From Nematostella vectensis (lineage: Eukaryota > Cnidaria > Anthozoa > Actiniaria > Edwardsiidae): a DNA stretch of 64,000 bases. The DNA lies in contig NC_064048.1 of assembly GCF_932526225.1 (NCBI RefSeq), positions 10,672,688 to 10,736,687 of the forward strand. Reading direction: 5' to 3'. This document shows, one piece after another, positions 36,301-46,048 of this stretch. Positions within the stretch are counted from its first letter, which is position 1. Every line of letters begins with the position of its first letter. Made by a program: the position numbers and the translations under genes. The notes beneath the pieces were generated by a model. It made no database searches. It was given only the letters and a program-made list of their open reading frames with translations, and was not told the origin of the DNA.

Positions 36301-38202
36301 GAGCATGCGCTCTGGATCTCGTCCACGATCGTGGACGGCGGTTTGATCAAACGAACTTGCGACCCATGGCAGAGGTATCTTTTCCTCGCGAACTCCAGCC
36401 CAGCGAAATACAGAGAAAAGAGGCCTCTGCTAGCAGGGAAGTAAGTACGATAAATACTGCTCAATTACCAAAACAAATAGCCCGATTAAAATGAATTCTT
36501 AAAAATTTAAGAAAACTGAGTTGTTATAAATAGTTATTATATAAAAGAAAATTCCAGGAGTAGTAAATTTGATTAAAAAATTAAATTGAGTTTTCGAATA
36601 AAAATTTCCAACAAATAATTCCAATAAAAATTTCTAATAAAAAAATTCTATAAAAATTTTAACAAGATTTTCAATGAGAATTTCCTATAAAAAATCCAAT
36701 AAAGATAAAAACACCACCAACAAAAATAACAGTATAAACAACAACATCATCACCAACGTGACAACAACATCAACTTAAAGGTCCCGTTCTTTCTATCAGT
36801 TGTCTTTAATCGTCGCTCCCTGCCCTGTTTTAACGCTTTCTGGTCAATGACACTCTGGTATATCATAACCGTTGTTCCTTACATTTTCGTTCAGCTCTGG
36901 TCGCTCGTACCGAGTCTTACGCGGTCCTGAGCCCATAAGCCCTGAGTTGCGGATCTTTCTTCGCGTGTTTTCAATGAATACAGGTAATTAGAAAGATGTT
37001 GGTGATGAAAACGATGCTGGTGCTGGTGATTATGACGGCGATTTTGATGAAAATCTGATTATGATGGTGGCGATTATCAAGTGGTGGTTATGGTGATGCT
37101 GGTAAGTTTTATTATGGTGATGAAAAAATAATGGCGATACTGATAATTTTAATAAAAAAGATGAAAATGGAAATTTGATGGAAGATGGTGGTCGTGGTCG
37201 TGGTCATGATGATGGTGATGATTGTGATGATGATCATATATGTTATGGTGGTGATGTTATGTTGATTATGGTGATGATGGTAGTATTGATGAAGATGATG
37301 ATAACAATTGGGAACTACACTTATTATCCCAGGTGAACTTAAACCCTACTTGTTCAACCCTGAGGGACTTCCTGTCACGCCCTTGGCCGAGCTCTGTAAA
37401 GCCGAGTTCACACTTAGTGAAGAGAACGAGCTCAAACTTTGGAGCTTTTTTCATACGCGCCTACAGCTCATTCTTGGGCAGTACAAGACAACTAAGCAGG
37501 TAAAACCATATGGATATCAAAGAAACGATGACAGTTAAAAACAGAGCCTTGTTTATATTGATGGTGATGGTGACGACATTGACGTGGTTATGTCGATTAT
37601 GACAGGATGTAACTTTTGACAATTATGATGCACACACGACGGAAATGATGTTGATGAAGTTGGTGGTGATGGCAATAATAATGATTGATGATGGTGACGA
37701 TTATGATGATGTTAATGATGATGGTGATGACGATAAAGATGATCACGACGACGATTTTGCTTTTATTGACAATAATGATGGTTATTATGGCTATTGTGAT
37801 GACGATTATGACGATTACACATCACAGGAAGACGAAGCCCTTCTCAGCAGAGATGACAACACCCTCCACACCAGAAACTGCATCAGATTGCGCATGTCAG
37901 AAAGAGACATCCTGGTTTCAGCGCTAGAGCACGCCAAAGCGAGGCTACAGGAACTGAGTCCGCAAGAGGCCACAGAAGTAGTCAGCGGCTCCGATATCGA
38001 CACGCAGCGGGATACCTGTGTAGAACAGGAACATGATTTGCGCCCGCACGACCTGGTGTGCGGTGCTAAGGATGACCTGAAAGACTTGACAATTGAGGAC
38101 TCAAATACGAATGATTTGCCTAAAGTGGATACCTGTGGACTTAGTGCCCTGAGCCAGCCAGCAACCGAAACAGCAGTTCCTGGTGTGGAGGTAGCTCACT
38201 GA
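21337..38202 (+). CDS. SETD3: SETD3 orthologue, actin-histidine N-methyltransferase (13 coding exons)
   Basis: Exons 21337-21430, 21687-21782, 22948-23099, 23486-23558, 24151-24261, 29822-29902, 30267-30331, 32803-32861, 34848-34959, 35270-35511, 36895-36983, 37333-37499 and 37828-38202 join in phase into 571 aa; human SETD3 is 594. The basic N-terminus MGKKGKRKN matches the family. The SET region spans ~90-315, with RWAVSTVMTRQN near 244, WDMCNHCNG (272-280) and IFYGRR (309-314). Tyr311 and Arg314 align with human Tyr313 and Arg316 of the substrate pocket. A Rubisco-LSMT-type substrate-binding domain follows (~330-480), with LGVSKNDRLYAMKAQ. The acidic C-terminal tail is poorly conserved, as usual. 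Family role: S-adenosylmethionine-dependent methylation of actin His73 in the cytosol. Intron 2 appears to use a GC donor. Introns 4, 5, 7 and 8 contain large minisatellites. The assignment is firm; individual exon edges are predictions. Confidence 0.95.
22371..22545 (+). repeat. Possible dispersed repeat in SETD3 intron 2
   Basis: It begins 'gtgcggacacgcggggtgct' and ends 'ctgggtacgcgcctgata', and contains 'gtgggtcatttctttttaag', which resembles the 'atgaccagtag' repeat family seen elsewhere. A polypyrimidine tract sits near its end. No second full copy in the window confirms its limits. Confidence 0.35.
23590..24125. repeat. 17-bp minisatellite in SETD3 intron 4, ~31 copies
   Basis: The unit is 'gacacccaaccatacag' with 'tctg'/'atacag' variants, so two alternating sub-types form 34-bp dimers. 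It fills most of intron 4 (23559-24150). The 251-aa minus-strand frame (GWLGVPDGWVS...) is the array translated and not a gene. Confidence 0.95.
24300..28845. repeat. 61-bp minisatellite in SETD3 intron 5, ~74 copies
   Basis: The unit contains 'gtgaattattagaattatga', 'ggaaacaatggacagtgcgc' and 'gtagataatgagaagacgcg'. 'gaattatta' at 24532 and 24593 gives the 61-bp period. The array begins within ~45 bp of the exon-5 donor at 24262. Units differ at a few fixed positions, and blocks of units are themselves repeated. Decayed units mark both ends. Confidence 0.96.
29683..29727. repeat. Isolated relic of the 61-bp unit
   Basis: 'gtaatgagcagacgcgcgtg' followed by 'aaatattggaattatgagaa' matches about 45 bases of the 61-bp unit. 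It lies ~840 bp beyond the main array and just before SETD3 exon 6. Confidence 0.75.
30720..32075. repeat. 40-bp minisatellite in SETD3 intron 7, ~26 copies plus decayed units
   Basis: The unit contains 'gcgcgctaccgtggccacc' then 'ttgacagttttacagtacga'. The 40-bp period is obvious from 30734 to 31770. Two unit types alternate (cttgacag/cgtgacag; cgacgcgcg/cggcgtgcg). A 180-bp foldback element interrupts it at 31783-31962, after which two or three decayed units continue to ~32075. Confidence 0.95.
31783..31962. mobile_element. 180-bp MITE with ~45-bp terminal inverted repeats inside the 40-bp array
   Basis: The left end starts 'accctaggtaccagagcctc', and the right end read on the opposite strand starts 'accctggttaccagaccctc'. 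Both continue 'cagacttctctcgtccagtg' and differ by few bases over ~45 bp. The internal ~90 bp is non-coding. The target-site duplication is unclear because the insertion lies in repetitive sequence; the flanks 'cgctactg' and 'gcgctacc' are similar. Confidence 0.85.
32330..32700. repeat. 31-bp minisatellite in SETD3 intron 7, ~12 copies
   Basis: The unit contains 'gctaatcaaccaatgagagc' then 'gcgcgtagtac'. Starts at 32330, 32361 and 32392 give 31 bp. Copies at the 3' end are more diverged. Confidence 0.93.
32879..34190. repeat. 53-bp minisatellite in SETD3 intron 8, ~24 copies
   Basis: The unit contains 'caggcaccaaatacagcagg', 'ttcaaataatagggctctcc' and 'ctcgtgtcacccc', with a 'gggaaac' variant of the last block. 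It begins ~18 bp after the exon-8 donor. A unique ~50-bp insertion interrupts it at about 33732-33784. Confidence 0.95.
34924..35215 (+). repeat. Tandem duplications of the 3' end of SETD3 exon 9 with its splice donor
   Basis: The exon-9 end 'atgtgggatatgtgtaacca' plus 'ttgcaatggcccg|gtaagt' recurs near 35024 ('atgtgggatatatgtaacca' with 'ctgcaatggccctgtaagta'). Weaker copies occur near 35119 ('catgtgggatatatt...atggtaagt') and 35206 ('catgtgtgatgg'). The spacing is ~85-100 bp. The copies are in the intron and are not needed for the reading frame. Confidence 0.88.
35571..35640 (+). pseudogene. Duplicate of the 3' end of SETD3 exon 10 with its donor
   Basis: 'ggatactagccgtgttcggg' followed by 'ctggacgc|gtaagtacg' repeats the real exon end 'agatactagccatggtcgga' followed by 'ctggatgc|gtaagtatg' (35485-35520). 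A partial third copy of the start ('gaatggccgactgta') lies at about 35540. It has no acceptor of its own, so it is an exon fragment. Confidence 0.85.
35641..36440. mobile_element. 800-bp DNA transposon with perfect 81-bp TIRs and 9-bp target duplication
   Basis: The ends 35641-35721 and 36360-36440 are perfect reverse complements, starting 'ttccctgctagcagaggcct'. The direct repeat GTAAGTACG flanks it on both sides (35632-35640 and 36441-36449). Long TIRs with a 9-bp duplication resemble Mutator-like elements in family terms, but no transposase catalytic domain is visible, so the superfamily is uncertain. It sits in SETD3 intron 10. Perfect TIRs and TSD indicate recent insertion. Confidence 0.92.
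35831..36280 (+). pseudogene. Broken Cys-x2-Cys (ZAD-like) protein fragment carried by the 800-bp element
   Basis: In one frame 'KDEFCLVCGINFKTSGQASF' is followed by a stop at 36001. A neighbouring frame continues with 'RRICKTCKRKIDSLVKREK'. The ATG-led start near 35831 is in a third frame. Together they suggest a single zinc-binding domain with two CxxC pairs, like the ZAD domain of insect zinc-finger proteins, broken by about two frameshifts. It could be a remnant of the element's own gene or a captured host fragment. No function is claimed. Confidence 0.55.
36990..37320. repeat. GAT/GGT-rich low-complexity tract in SETD3 intron 11
   Basis: Imperfect 'gatgatggtgatgatg' runs occupy most of the intron before the exon-12 acceptor at 37332. 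Confidence 0.8.
37555..37815. repeat. GAT-rich low-complexity tract in SETD3 intron 12
   Basis: Imperfect 'gatgatgatggtgacgat' runs continue to the exon-13 acceptor 'atcacag'. In the frame of exon 13 they read as acidic D-rich residues without a stop back to ~37645. The apparent 185-aa frame is therefore mostly intron. Confidence 0.8.
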
Positions 38203-38691
38203 TTTCCCTTTATATGCCCTCTTATCAGAGGAGTTATATCACATCTTGATTACATCACATCTTGATTATGTGGTATGTGGTATAACAGACTCGCCATAGT
38301 CATTCCGAGTGCAATGCTCCACAACAATAATCAAAAACATGTCAAGTTTGAAACATTGTCTAAAATTACTTAATTTTTAAAATCCCTCGAGAACTTGACA
38401 GATAATAATAATCAGCTGATGCAATTGGATGCATTTCGCACTTGGTACTTTGCTAGGATTACAAAATGGCGGCTGACTGAGGCTTGGCCCTAGGTGAGTC
38501 TTAAGCCCCTTGAAATCGGTGCCAAATTTTTTGAGCCTCAGCATTTTGTGCGTGGCGTTGGGGGTGTTTGTTGAATGATGCTGCGTCGTAATGTCTAGTA
38601 TAACTTCGCTGCTATTTTAATTATAACAACAGTAAGTTTTGTTCGCACGGGAATTTACAATGTTCATATTACCTCAATATCACGAAATCAT

Positions 38692-38697
38692 AAATAA
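38692..38697 (+). terminator. Candidate SETD3 polyadenylation signal
   Basis: AATAAA ~490 bp after the SETD3 stop codon, followed by T-rich sequence at 38705-38716. No earlier canonical hexamer was noticed. Confidence 0.45.
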
Positions 38698-38956
38698 AAA
38701 ATGTTATTTTTTTCTGTTGAGGTGTTGTTTTATTGTTAAAGATACAGTGTGGTATTGTATACACTTATTTCAATTAAGGTTACACCCGCGAATTAATGTA
38801 TCGTAACCCGCAGTGGTTTATGGGTAACGTATAAACGGCTGAATCCTGGAATCTGGACAGGAATGCTAAAGCTGTGTTTTTATCTACTCTTATTTGCTTA
38901 TCTATTTGATAACCATGAAGCACTGCGGGCTACGACACATAGATTCTGTGAGTGCA

Positions 38957-39345
38957 ACCTTATTTGAAATAGGTGTAAAGCCTCCATGTCATACAATCGC
39001 CATTATTATTTGAAATAGGTGTAAAGCCTCCATGTCATACAATCGCCATTATTATTTGAAATAGGTGCAAACCCTCCATGTCATACAATCGCCATTATTA
39101 TTTGAAATAGGTGTAAAGCCTCATGTCATACAATCGCCATTATTATTTGAAATAGGTGCAAACCCTCCATGTCATACAATCGCCATTATTATTTGAAATA
39201 GGTGCAAACCCTCCATGTCATACAATCGCCATTATTATTTGAAATAGGTGCAAACCCTCCATGTCATACAATCGCCATTATTATTTGAAATAGGTGCAAA
39301 CCCTCCATGTCATACAATCGCCATTATTATTTGAAATAGGTGTAT
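38957..39345. repeat. 46-bp minisatellite, ~8 copies
   Basis: The unit contains 'attatttgaaataggtgtaa' and 'agcctccatgtcatacaatc'. 'tatttgaaat' at 38961 and 39007 gives the period. Units are almost identical, with 'gtaaag'/'gcaaac' variants. Confidence 0.94.
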
Positions 39346-39711
39346 ATGCTACTAGTGGTTACCCGTGAAATATTCAAGGAAAGCAATTCTTTGTTGTACA
39401 AAACTTTTTAAGGTATATTTCAATCATTCAATGAATTGGGCTTCCTGGTGCTTTAGGGGAATAGTATGCGTCGTCGTAAACTTTAATTAAACAAATGCCT
39501 TTCTTTTGAGTCCCCAATATATTTATCTCATATTTAATTTACCTTATAAAAATGTGAAAAGGCGCTTTCTATAAAATACCGCCCGTATTTTCGTATTGCA
39601 CCTTTTCCTATATCCGTGTTGGGAACCCTGTGTATGATGTTTTTTTGGGCGGGATTCGGACAACCAAATTCAAAGCATATCAGTTCGCACGTTTATATGT
39701 TGGGTTTTGTG

Positions 39712-39872
39712 AATAATAACTACTTACTAACCGAGAGTGAGGTCATGCCGGGAAATATCAAACTGAGGCTTTGGCGTATCGACACCGAGGCATTGCGAGG
39801 TCGATGCGCCAAAGCCGAGGTTTGATATTTCCCGGTATTAACGAACGGTCGAGGTTAGTAAGTTGTTTATTA
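39712..39872. repeat. Near-perfect foldback element of ~160 bp
   Basis: The inner arms 'gccgggaaatatcaaac' and 'gtttgatatttcccgg' and the outer arms 'ataataactacttactaacc' and 'ggttagtaagttgtttatta' are reverse complements, giving a stem of ~70 bp around a short loop (about 39785-39800). It can form a long hairpin. It is a MITE or palindromic element with no coding capacity. Confidence 0.85.
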
Positions 39873-40003
39873 TATGGCCTTTTAAAATAGAATTGACAAG
39901 AAAACAAATCAACTCTTTCGCGCGAATATCGATTAGTTTATCGATCGATCTCAAAAAGGCGGGAAAACAAGAAACACTCGCGCGCTGCCAAATCAAAATG
40001 TAA

Positions 40004-41162
40004 ATGAGTGAAAAGATTCAACCACAAGTAATTGGGCGACTTTTGGAAGCTACAGGTTTTATCATAGGTGAAGTTGATCCAAACAATAACAAAGAAAGTC
40101 TAGATGTCAGTCTTTACGGCATGAATGGACTGTTTAGTTCTAAAACTCCACGGTATGTAGAGAACAAACTTCTGAAGGAAAATGAAAAGGCCAATCGCTT
40201 TGTGCTGCTTTACGATTTGATGGAAATATTGCATTTACAAATAACAGGTAGTACTTATCTTAAAGAGACTTTTCTGGGTCTTGACACCCCTTGTTATTTA
40301 TTCATTTGTTTGATTAGTCATCTTAGTTTTTTTTCTTTTCGTTGTCAAAATTTTCCTCTTCAATCTCTTCAGGATAATAAATCTCCGATTCAGAGTGCTC
40401 GTACTCTCCCATTATCAACTTTAAAACCTGTTTGTTTCTTGTCTTTTTTTTTTGGTGGCTTTGGTTTTTTTGGTCGATTTTGTTTTACCGAAATTCGTGC
40501 AACCGAACAACAACACAAAAAAGCTCACAAAAAAGACAGTGGATCGTTAATCCTCGCTTCGTTGGCTTTCTTGGGCTTAGTGTGTTATTTGGTGGTCGAT
40601 TCCATTATTTTTATTGAAAATCGATGTGACATAAAAGGTATGTGGTTCTGAAAACACAAAATAACCGCCAACTATTTGTAATTAATAAAACCTTTTGCTT
40701 TAAAAAAAATCCGGAAGAGTACTTATATTTACTTCTTATGTCGAGATTGTTGTGATAAAATAAGAAGTGTTGTGTACTATCTCGATCTGATTAAATAAGC
40801 GTTTATGCACCGTCATCTATAATGGATTGAATTGAAGTTGTTCAAAAGTCAAAAGTCTTGCAGTTGTAGATAAAAGCTCTTTTCTTCCGTTTTCTTTTTT
40901 GCGAACCGTTTTGTTTATGCGCGATGGAGCTTTCTTTTCGAGGCTGGAATAATGCCTTTCTAAATAACGATAAAAAGACGGTTGTGTTTTTAGCTACAAT
41001 TAATCTATGCAATGAAACTACGGCAAGTACTCGAATTCTTTTTCAGATTTGATTTTCCGCGCGCTCGAAGGTTTGTTTACACATCCTCCGAAATTGTCTA
41101 GAATAAGATTTCTCCTCTACGATGATAGTTTAGGAGATGGACATATTACTGTACACTTTTAG
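40004..41162 (+). CDS. Hypothetical protein, possible two-exon gene (low confidence)
   Basis: An ATG-led frame of 215 codons (40004-40651) contains a good donor, 'ataaaag|gtatgt', at 40638. Splicing to 'tttttcag|at' at 41047 keeps the frame open to a TAG at 41160-41162 (~249 aa). An alternative acceptor at 41555 ends at 41590. Two hydrophobic segments (YLFICLISHLSFFSF and SLILASLAFLGLVCYLVV) suggest a membrane protein. The N-terminal part (GLFSSKTP...RFVLLYDL) loosely resembles the predicted second exon (GLFTHPPK...RFLLYDD), which may point to an internal repeat. I do not recognise the family. Part of the frame after 40250 is T-rich and could be intron, beginning at 'aacag|gtagta'. Confidence 0.3.
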
Positions 41163-41624
41163 TGTGTTTTTTCTTGAGAGATACGGAGATCTCAAGGTCA
41201 TTACTCCTTTTTGCTGCGGGTAATAAATTATTTTTGTGCTTCTGTCAAATCTTGAAAATGGCGCCTTTGCGAGTGTGATCCTCTCGCTTACAAAAACGCG
41301 TGAGTAAGAACTTCTGCTCCCCGGCTAATATGTGGAAATGGCATGGTTTCGGAGTTTTCCAGCTCAGCCTTTTTTCCGTGAAAGGTGGCGCACAGTCCTT
41401 TCTTAGCGTATTATATATAGTATAGATGATACAGGAATTTGTACACTTATTATTTGTCCATCTATCGGAGTCTTTTAAACAAGAGTAGACATCGTGAATA
41501 ATAATGAAATCACTCGTGTTTTTTTTCACTACTTACTTTCATACATTTCTTGCAGATCCCGACACTATTTTTGCTGGTTTGGTAATATAGATATTTAAGC
41601 ATGCTCAACTTTTGCTGCAACTAA

Positions 41625-44600
41625 AACAGTGTTCGCGAGCTACCATTGCCACCAATACAGTGTTCGCGCGCTACCTTGGCCACCAATACAAAGTATTCGC
41701 GCGCTACCATGGCCACCAATACAAAGTATTCGCGCGCTACCATGGCCACCAATACAGTATTCGCGCGCTACCACGGCCACAAATACAAAGTGTTCGCGCG
41801 CTACCATGGCCACCAATACAAAGTATTCGCGCGCTACCATGGCCACCAATAGAAAGTATTCGCGCGCTACCATGGCCACAAATACAGTGTTCGCGCGCTA
41901 CCATGGCCACCAAAGCAAAGTATTCGCGCGCTACCATGGCCACCAATACAGTGTTCGCGCGCTACCATGGCCACCAATACAGTGTTCGCGCGCTACCATG
42001 GCCACCAATACAAAGTATTCGCGCGCTACCATGGCCACCAATACAAAGTATTCGCGCGCTACCATGGCCACCAATACAGTGTTCGCGCGCTACCATGGCC
42101 ACCAATACAAAGTATTCGCGCGCTACCATGGCCACCAATACAGTGTTCGCGCGCTACCATGGCCACCAATACAGTGTTCGCGCGCTACCATGGCCACCAA
42201 TACAGTGTACGCGCGCTACCTTGGCCACCAATACAAAGTATTCGCGCGCTACCATTGCCACCAATACAAAGTATTCGCGCGCTACCATGGCCACCAATAC
42301 AGTGTTCGCGCGCTACCATGGCCACCAATACAAAGTGTTCGCGCGCTACCATGGCCACCAATACAGTGTACGCGCGCTACCTTGGCCACCAATACAAAGT
42401 ATTCGCGCGCTACCATTGCCACCAATACAAAGTATTCGCGCGCTACCATGGCCACCAATACAGTGTTCGCGCGCTACCTTGGCCACCAATACAAAGTATT
42501 CGCGCGCTACCATGGCCACCAATACAAAGTATTCGCGCGCTACCATGGCCACCAATACAGTATTCGCGCGCTACCACGGCCACAAATACAAAGTGTTCGC
42601 GCGCTACCATGGCCACCAATACAAAGTATTCGCGCGCTACCATGGCCACCAATAGAAAGTATTCGCGCGCTACCATGGCCACCAATACAGTGTTCGCGCG
42701 CTACCATGGCCACCAAAGCAAAGTATTCGCGCGCTACCATGGCCACCAATACAGTGTTCGCGCGCTACCATGGCCACCAATACAGTGTTCGCGCGCTACC
42801 ATGGCCACCAATACAAAGTATTCGCGCGCTACCATGGCCACCAATACAAAGTATTCGCGCGCTACCATGGCCACCAATACAGTGTTCGCGCGCTACCATG
42901 GCCACCAATACAGTGTTCGCGCGCTACCATGGCCACCAATACAGTGTTCGCGCGCTACCATGGCCACCAATACAGTGTTCGCGCGCTACCATGGCCACCA
43001 ATACAGTGTACGCGCGCTACCTTGGCCACCAATACAAAGTATTCGCGCGCTACCATTGCCACCAATACAAAGTATTCGCGCGCTACCATGGCCACCAATA
43101 CAGTGTTCGCGCGCTACCATGGCCACCAATACAAAGTGTTCGCGCGCTACCATGGCCCCCAAAACAAAATGTTCGCGCGCTACCATGGCCACCAATACAG
43201 TGTTCGCGCGCTACCATGGCCACCAATACAAAGTATTCGCGCGCTACCATGGCCACCAAAGCAAAGTATTCGCGCGCTACCATGGCCACCAATACAAAGT
43301 ATTCGCGCGCTACCATGGCCACCAAAACAAAGTGTTCGCGCGCTACCATGGCCACCAATACAGTGTTCGCGCGCTACCATGGCCACCAATACAAAGTGTT
43401 CGCGCGCTACCATGGCCCCCAAAACAAAATGTTCGCGCGCTACCATGGCCCCCAATAGAAAGTATTCGCGCGCTACCATGGCCACCAATACAGTATTCGC
43501 GCGCTACCATGGCCACCAATACAGTGTTCGCGCGCTACCATGGCCACCAATACAGTGTTCGCGCGCTACCATGGCCAGCAATACAAAGTATTCGCGCGCT
43601 AACATGGCAACCAATACAAAGTATTCGCGCGCTACCATGGCCACCAATACAAAGTATCCGCGCGCTACCATGGCCACCAAAGCAAAGTATTCGCGCTACC
43701 ATGGCCACCAATACAAAGTATTCGCGCGCTACCATGGCCACCAATACAAAGTATTCGCGCGCTACCATGGCCACCAATAGAAAGTATTCGCGCGCTACCA
43801 TGGCCACCAATACAGTGTTCGGGCGCTACCATGGCCACCAATACAAAGTATTCGCGCGCTACCATGGCCACCAATACAAAGTGTTCGCGCGCTACCATGG
43901 CCACCAAAGCAAAGTGTTCGCGCGCTACCATGGCCACCAATAGTGTTCGCGCGCTACCATGGCCACCAATACAGTGTTCGCGCGCTACCATGGCCTCAAA
44001 GCAAAGTGTTCGCGCGCTACCATGGCCACCAATACAGTGTTCGCGCGCTACCATGGCCACCAATACAAAGTATTCGCGCGCTACCATGGCCACCAATACA
44101 AAGTATTCGCGCGCTACCATGGCCACCAATACAGTGTTCGCGCGCTACCATGGCCACCAATACAGTATTCGCGCGCTACCATGGCCACCAATAGAAAGTA
44201 TTCGCGCGCTACCATGGCCACCAATACAGTGTTCGCGCGCTACCATGGCCACCAATACAAAGTATTCGCGCGCTACCATGGCCTCCAATACAAAGTATTC
44301 GCGCGCTACCATGGCCACCAATACAGTGTTCGCGCGCTACCATGGCCACCAATACAAAGTATTCGCGCGCTACCATGGCCACCAATACAGTGTTCGCGCG
44401 CTACCATGGCCACCAATAGAAAGTATTCGCGCGTTACCATGGCCACCAATACAAAGTATTCGCGCGCTACCATGGCCACCAATACAGTGTTCACGCGCTA
44501 CCATGGCCACCAATACAAAGTATTCGCGCGCTACCATGGCCACCAATACAGTGTTCGCGCGCTACCATGGCCACCAATACAGAGTGTTCGCGCGCTACAA

Positions 44601-45855
44601 TGGCCACCAATACAAAGTATTCGCGCGCTACCATGGCACCCAAAACAAAGTGTTCGCGCGCTACCATGGCCACCAATACAGTGTTCGCGCGCTACCATGG
44701 CCACCAAAGCAAAGTGTTCGCGCGCTACCATGGCCACCAATACAAAGTATTCGCGCGCTACCATGGCCACCAAAGCAAAGTGTTCGCGCGCTACCATGGC
44801 CACCAATACAAAGTATTCGCGCGCTACCATTGCCACCAATACAGTGTTCGCGCGCTACCATGGCCACCAATACAGTGTTCGCGCGCTACCATGGCCAGCA
44901 ATACAAAGTATTCGCGCGCTACCATGGCCCCCAAAACAAAGTGTTCGCGCGCTACCATGGCCACCAATACAAAGTATTCGCGCGCTACCATGGCCACCAA
45001 AGCAAAGTGTTCGCGCGCTACCATGGCCAGCAATACAAAGTATTCGCGCGCTACCATGGCCACCAATAGAAAGTATTCGCGCGCTACCATGGCCACCAAT
45101 AGAAAGTATTCGCGCGCTAATATGGCCACCAATACAGTGTTCGCGCGCTACCATGGCCAGCAATACAAAGTATTCGCGCGCTACCATGGCCACCAATAGA
45201 AAGTATTCGCGCGCTAATATGGCCACCAATACAGTGTTCGCGCGCTACCATGGCCACCAATAGAAAGTATTCGCGCGCTAATATGGCCACCAATACAGTG
45301 TTCGCGCGCTACCATGGCCACCAATACAAAGTATTCGCGCGCTACCATGGCCCCCAAAACAAAGTGTTCGCGCGCTACCATGGCTACCAATACAAAGTAT
45401 TCGCGCGCTACCATGGCCACCAATACAAGGTATTCGCGCGCTACCATGGCCCCCAAAACAAAGTGTTCGCGCGCTACCATGGCCAGCAATACAAAGTATT
45501 CGCGCGCTACCATGGCCACCAATACAAAGTATTCGCGCGCTACCATGGCCCCCAATACAGTGTTCGCGCGTTACCATGGCCACCAATACAGTGTTCGCGC
45601 GCTACCATGGCCACCAATACAGTGTTCGCGCGCTACCATGGCCCCCAAAACAAAGTGTTCGCGCGCTACCATGGCCACCAAAGCAAAGTGTTCGCGCGCT
45701 ACCATGGCCACCAATACAAAGTATTCGCGCGCTACCATGGCCACCAATACAGTGTTCGCGCGCTACCATGGCCACCAATACAAAGTATTCGCGCGCTACC
45801 ATGGCCACCAATACAAAGTGTTCGCGCGCTACCATGGCCACCAATACAAATTGTT
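41625..45855. repeat. Giant minisatellite of mixed 31- and 33-bp units, ~130 copies
   Basis: All units share 'gcgcgctaccatggccacca'. They end either 'atacagtgttc' (31 bp) or 'atacaaagtattc' (33 bp), with rarer 'aagcaaagtattc' and 'ccccaaaacaaagtgttc' variants. The two lengths are interspersed irregularly, and long blocks are duplicated ~800 bp apart. No unit has a stop codon in any plus-strand frame, so frames of up to 658 codons (FARYHGHQ, RALPWPPIQ, SRATMATNT) arise with no coding meaning. Confidence 0.97.
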
Positions 45856-46048
45856 AAAGAGCGTCGCGCGCAGTACAGTATGTTTTTTTCTTTACAATGT
45901 TATTAACATATATTATGTGACACCACCCAGACTTTAATGTAAGCCTTTACGACTGTTTATCGTAATGAACAGCAAAGAATGTAATTAGACGGCTCATTAC
46001 GTCCCTCCACGTATGATAAATAGACTGACACGTCCAGATTCTGTTTGG

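Noticed and set aside
37645-37827. N-terminal D-rich extension of the last SETD3 exon
   Set aside because: A good acceptor 'atcacag' precedes 37828 and the conserved sequence starts there. The upstream part is GAT microsatellite in the intron.
41612-45937. Very long forward frames (up to 658 codons) and many reverse frames in the 31/33-bp array
   Set aside because: The units contain no stop in any plus-strand frame, so length alone means nothing. Frames rotate with 31-bp units and there is no start context, domain or splice pattern.
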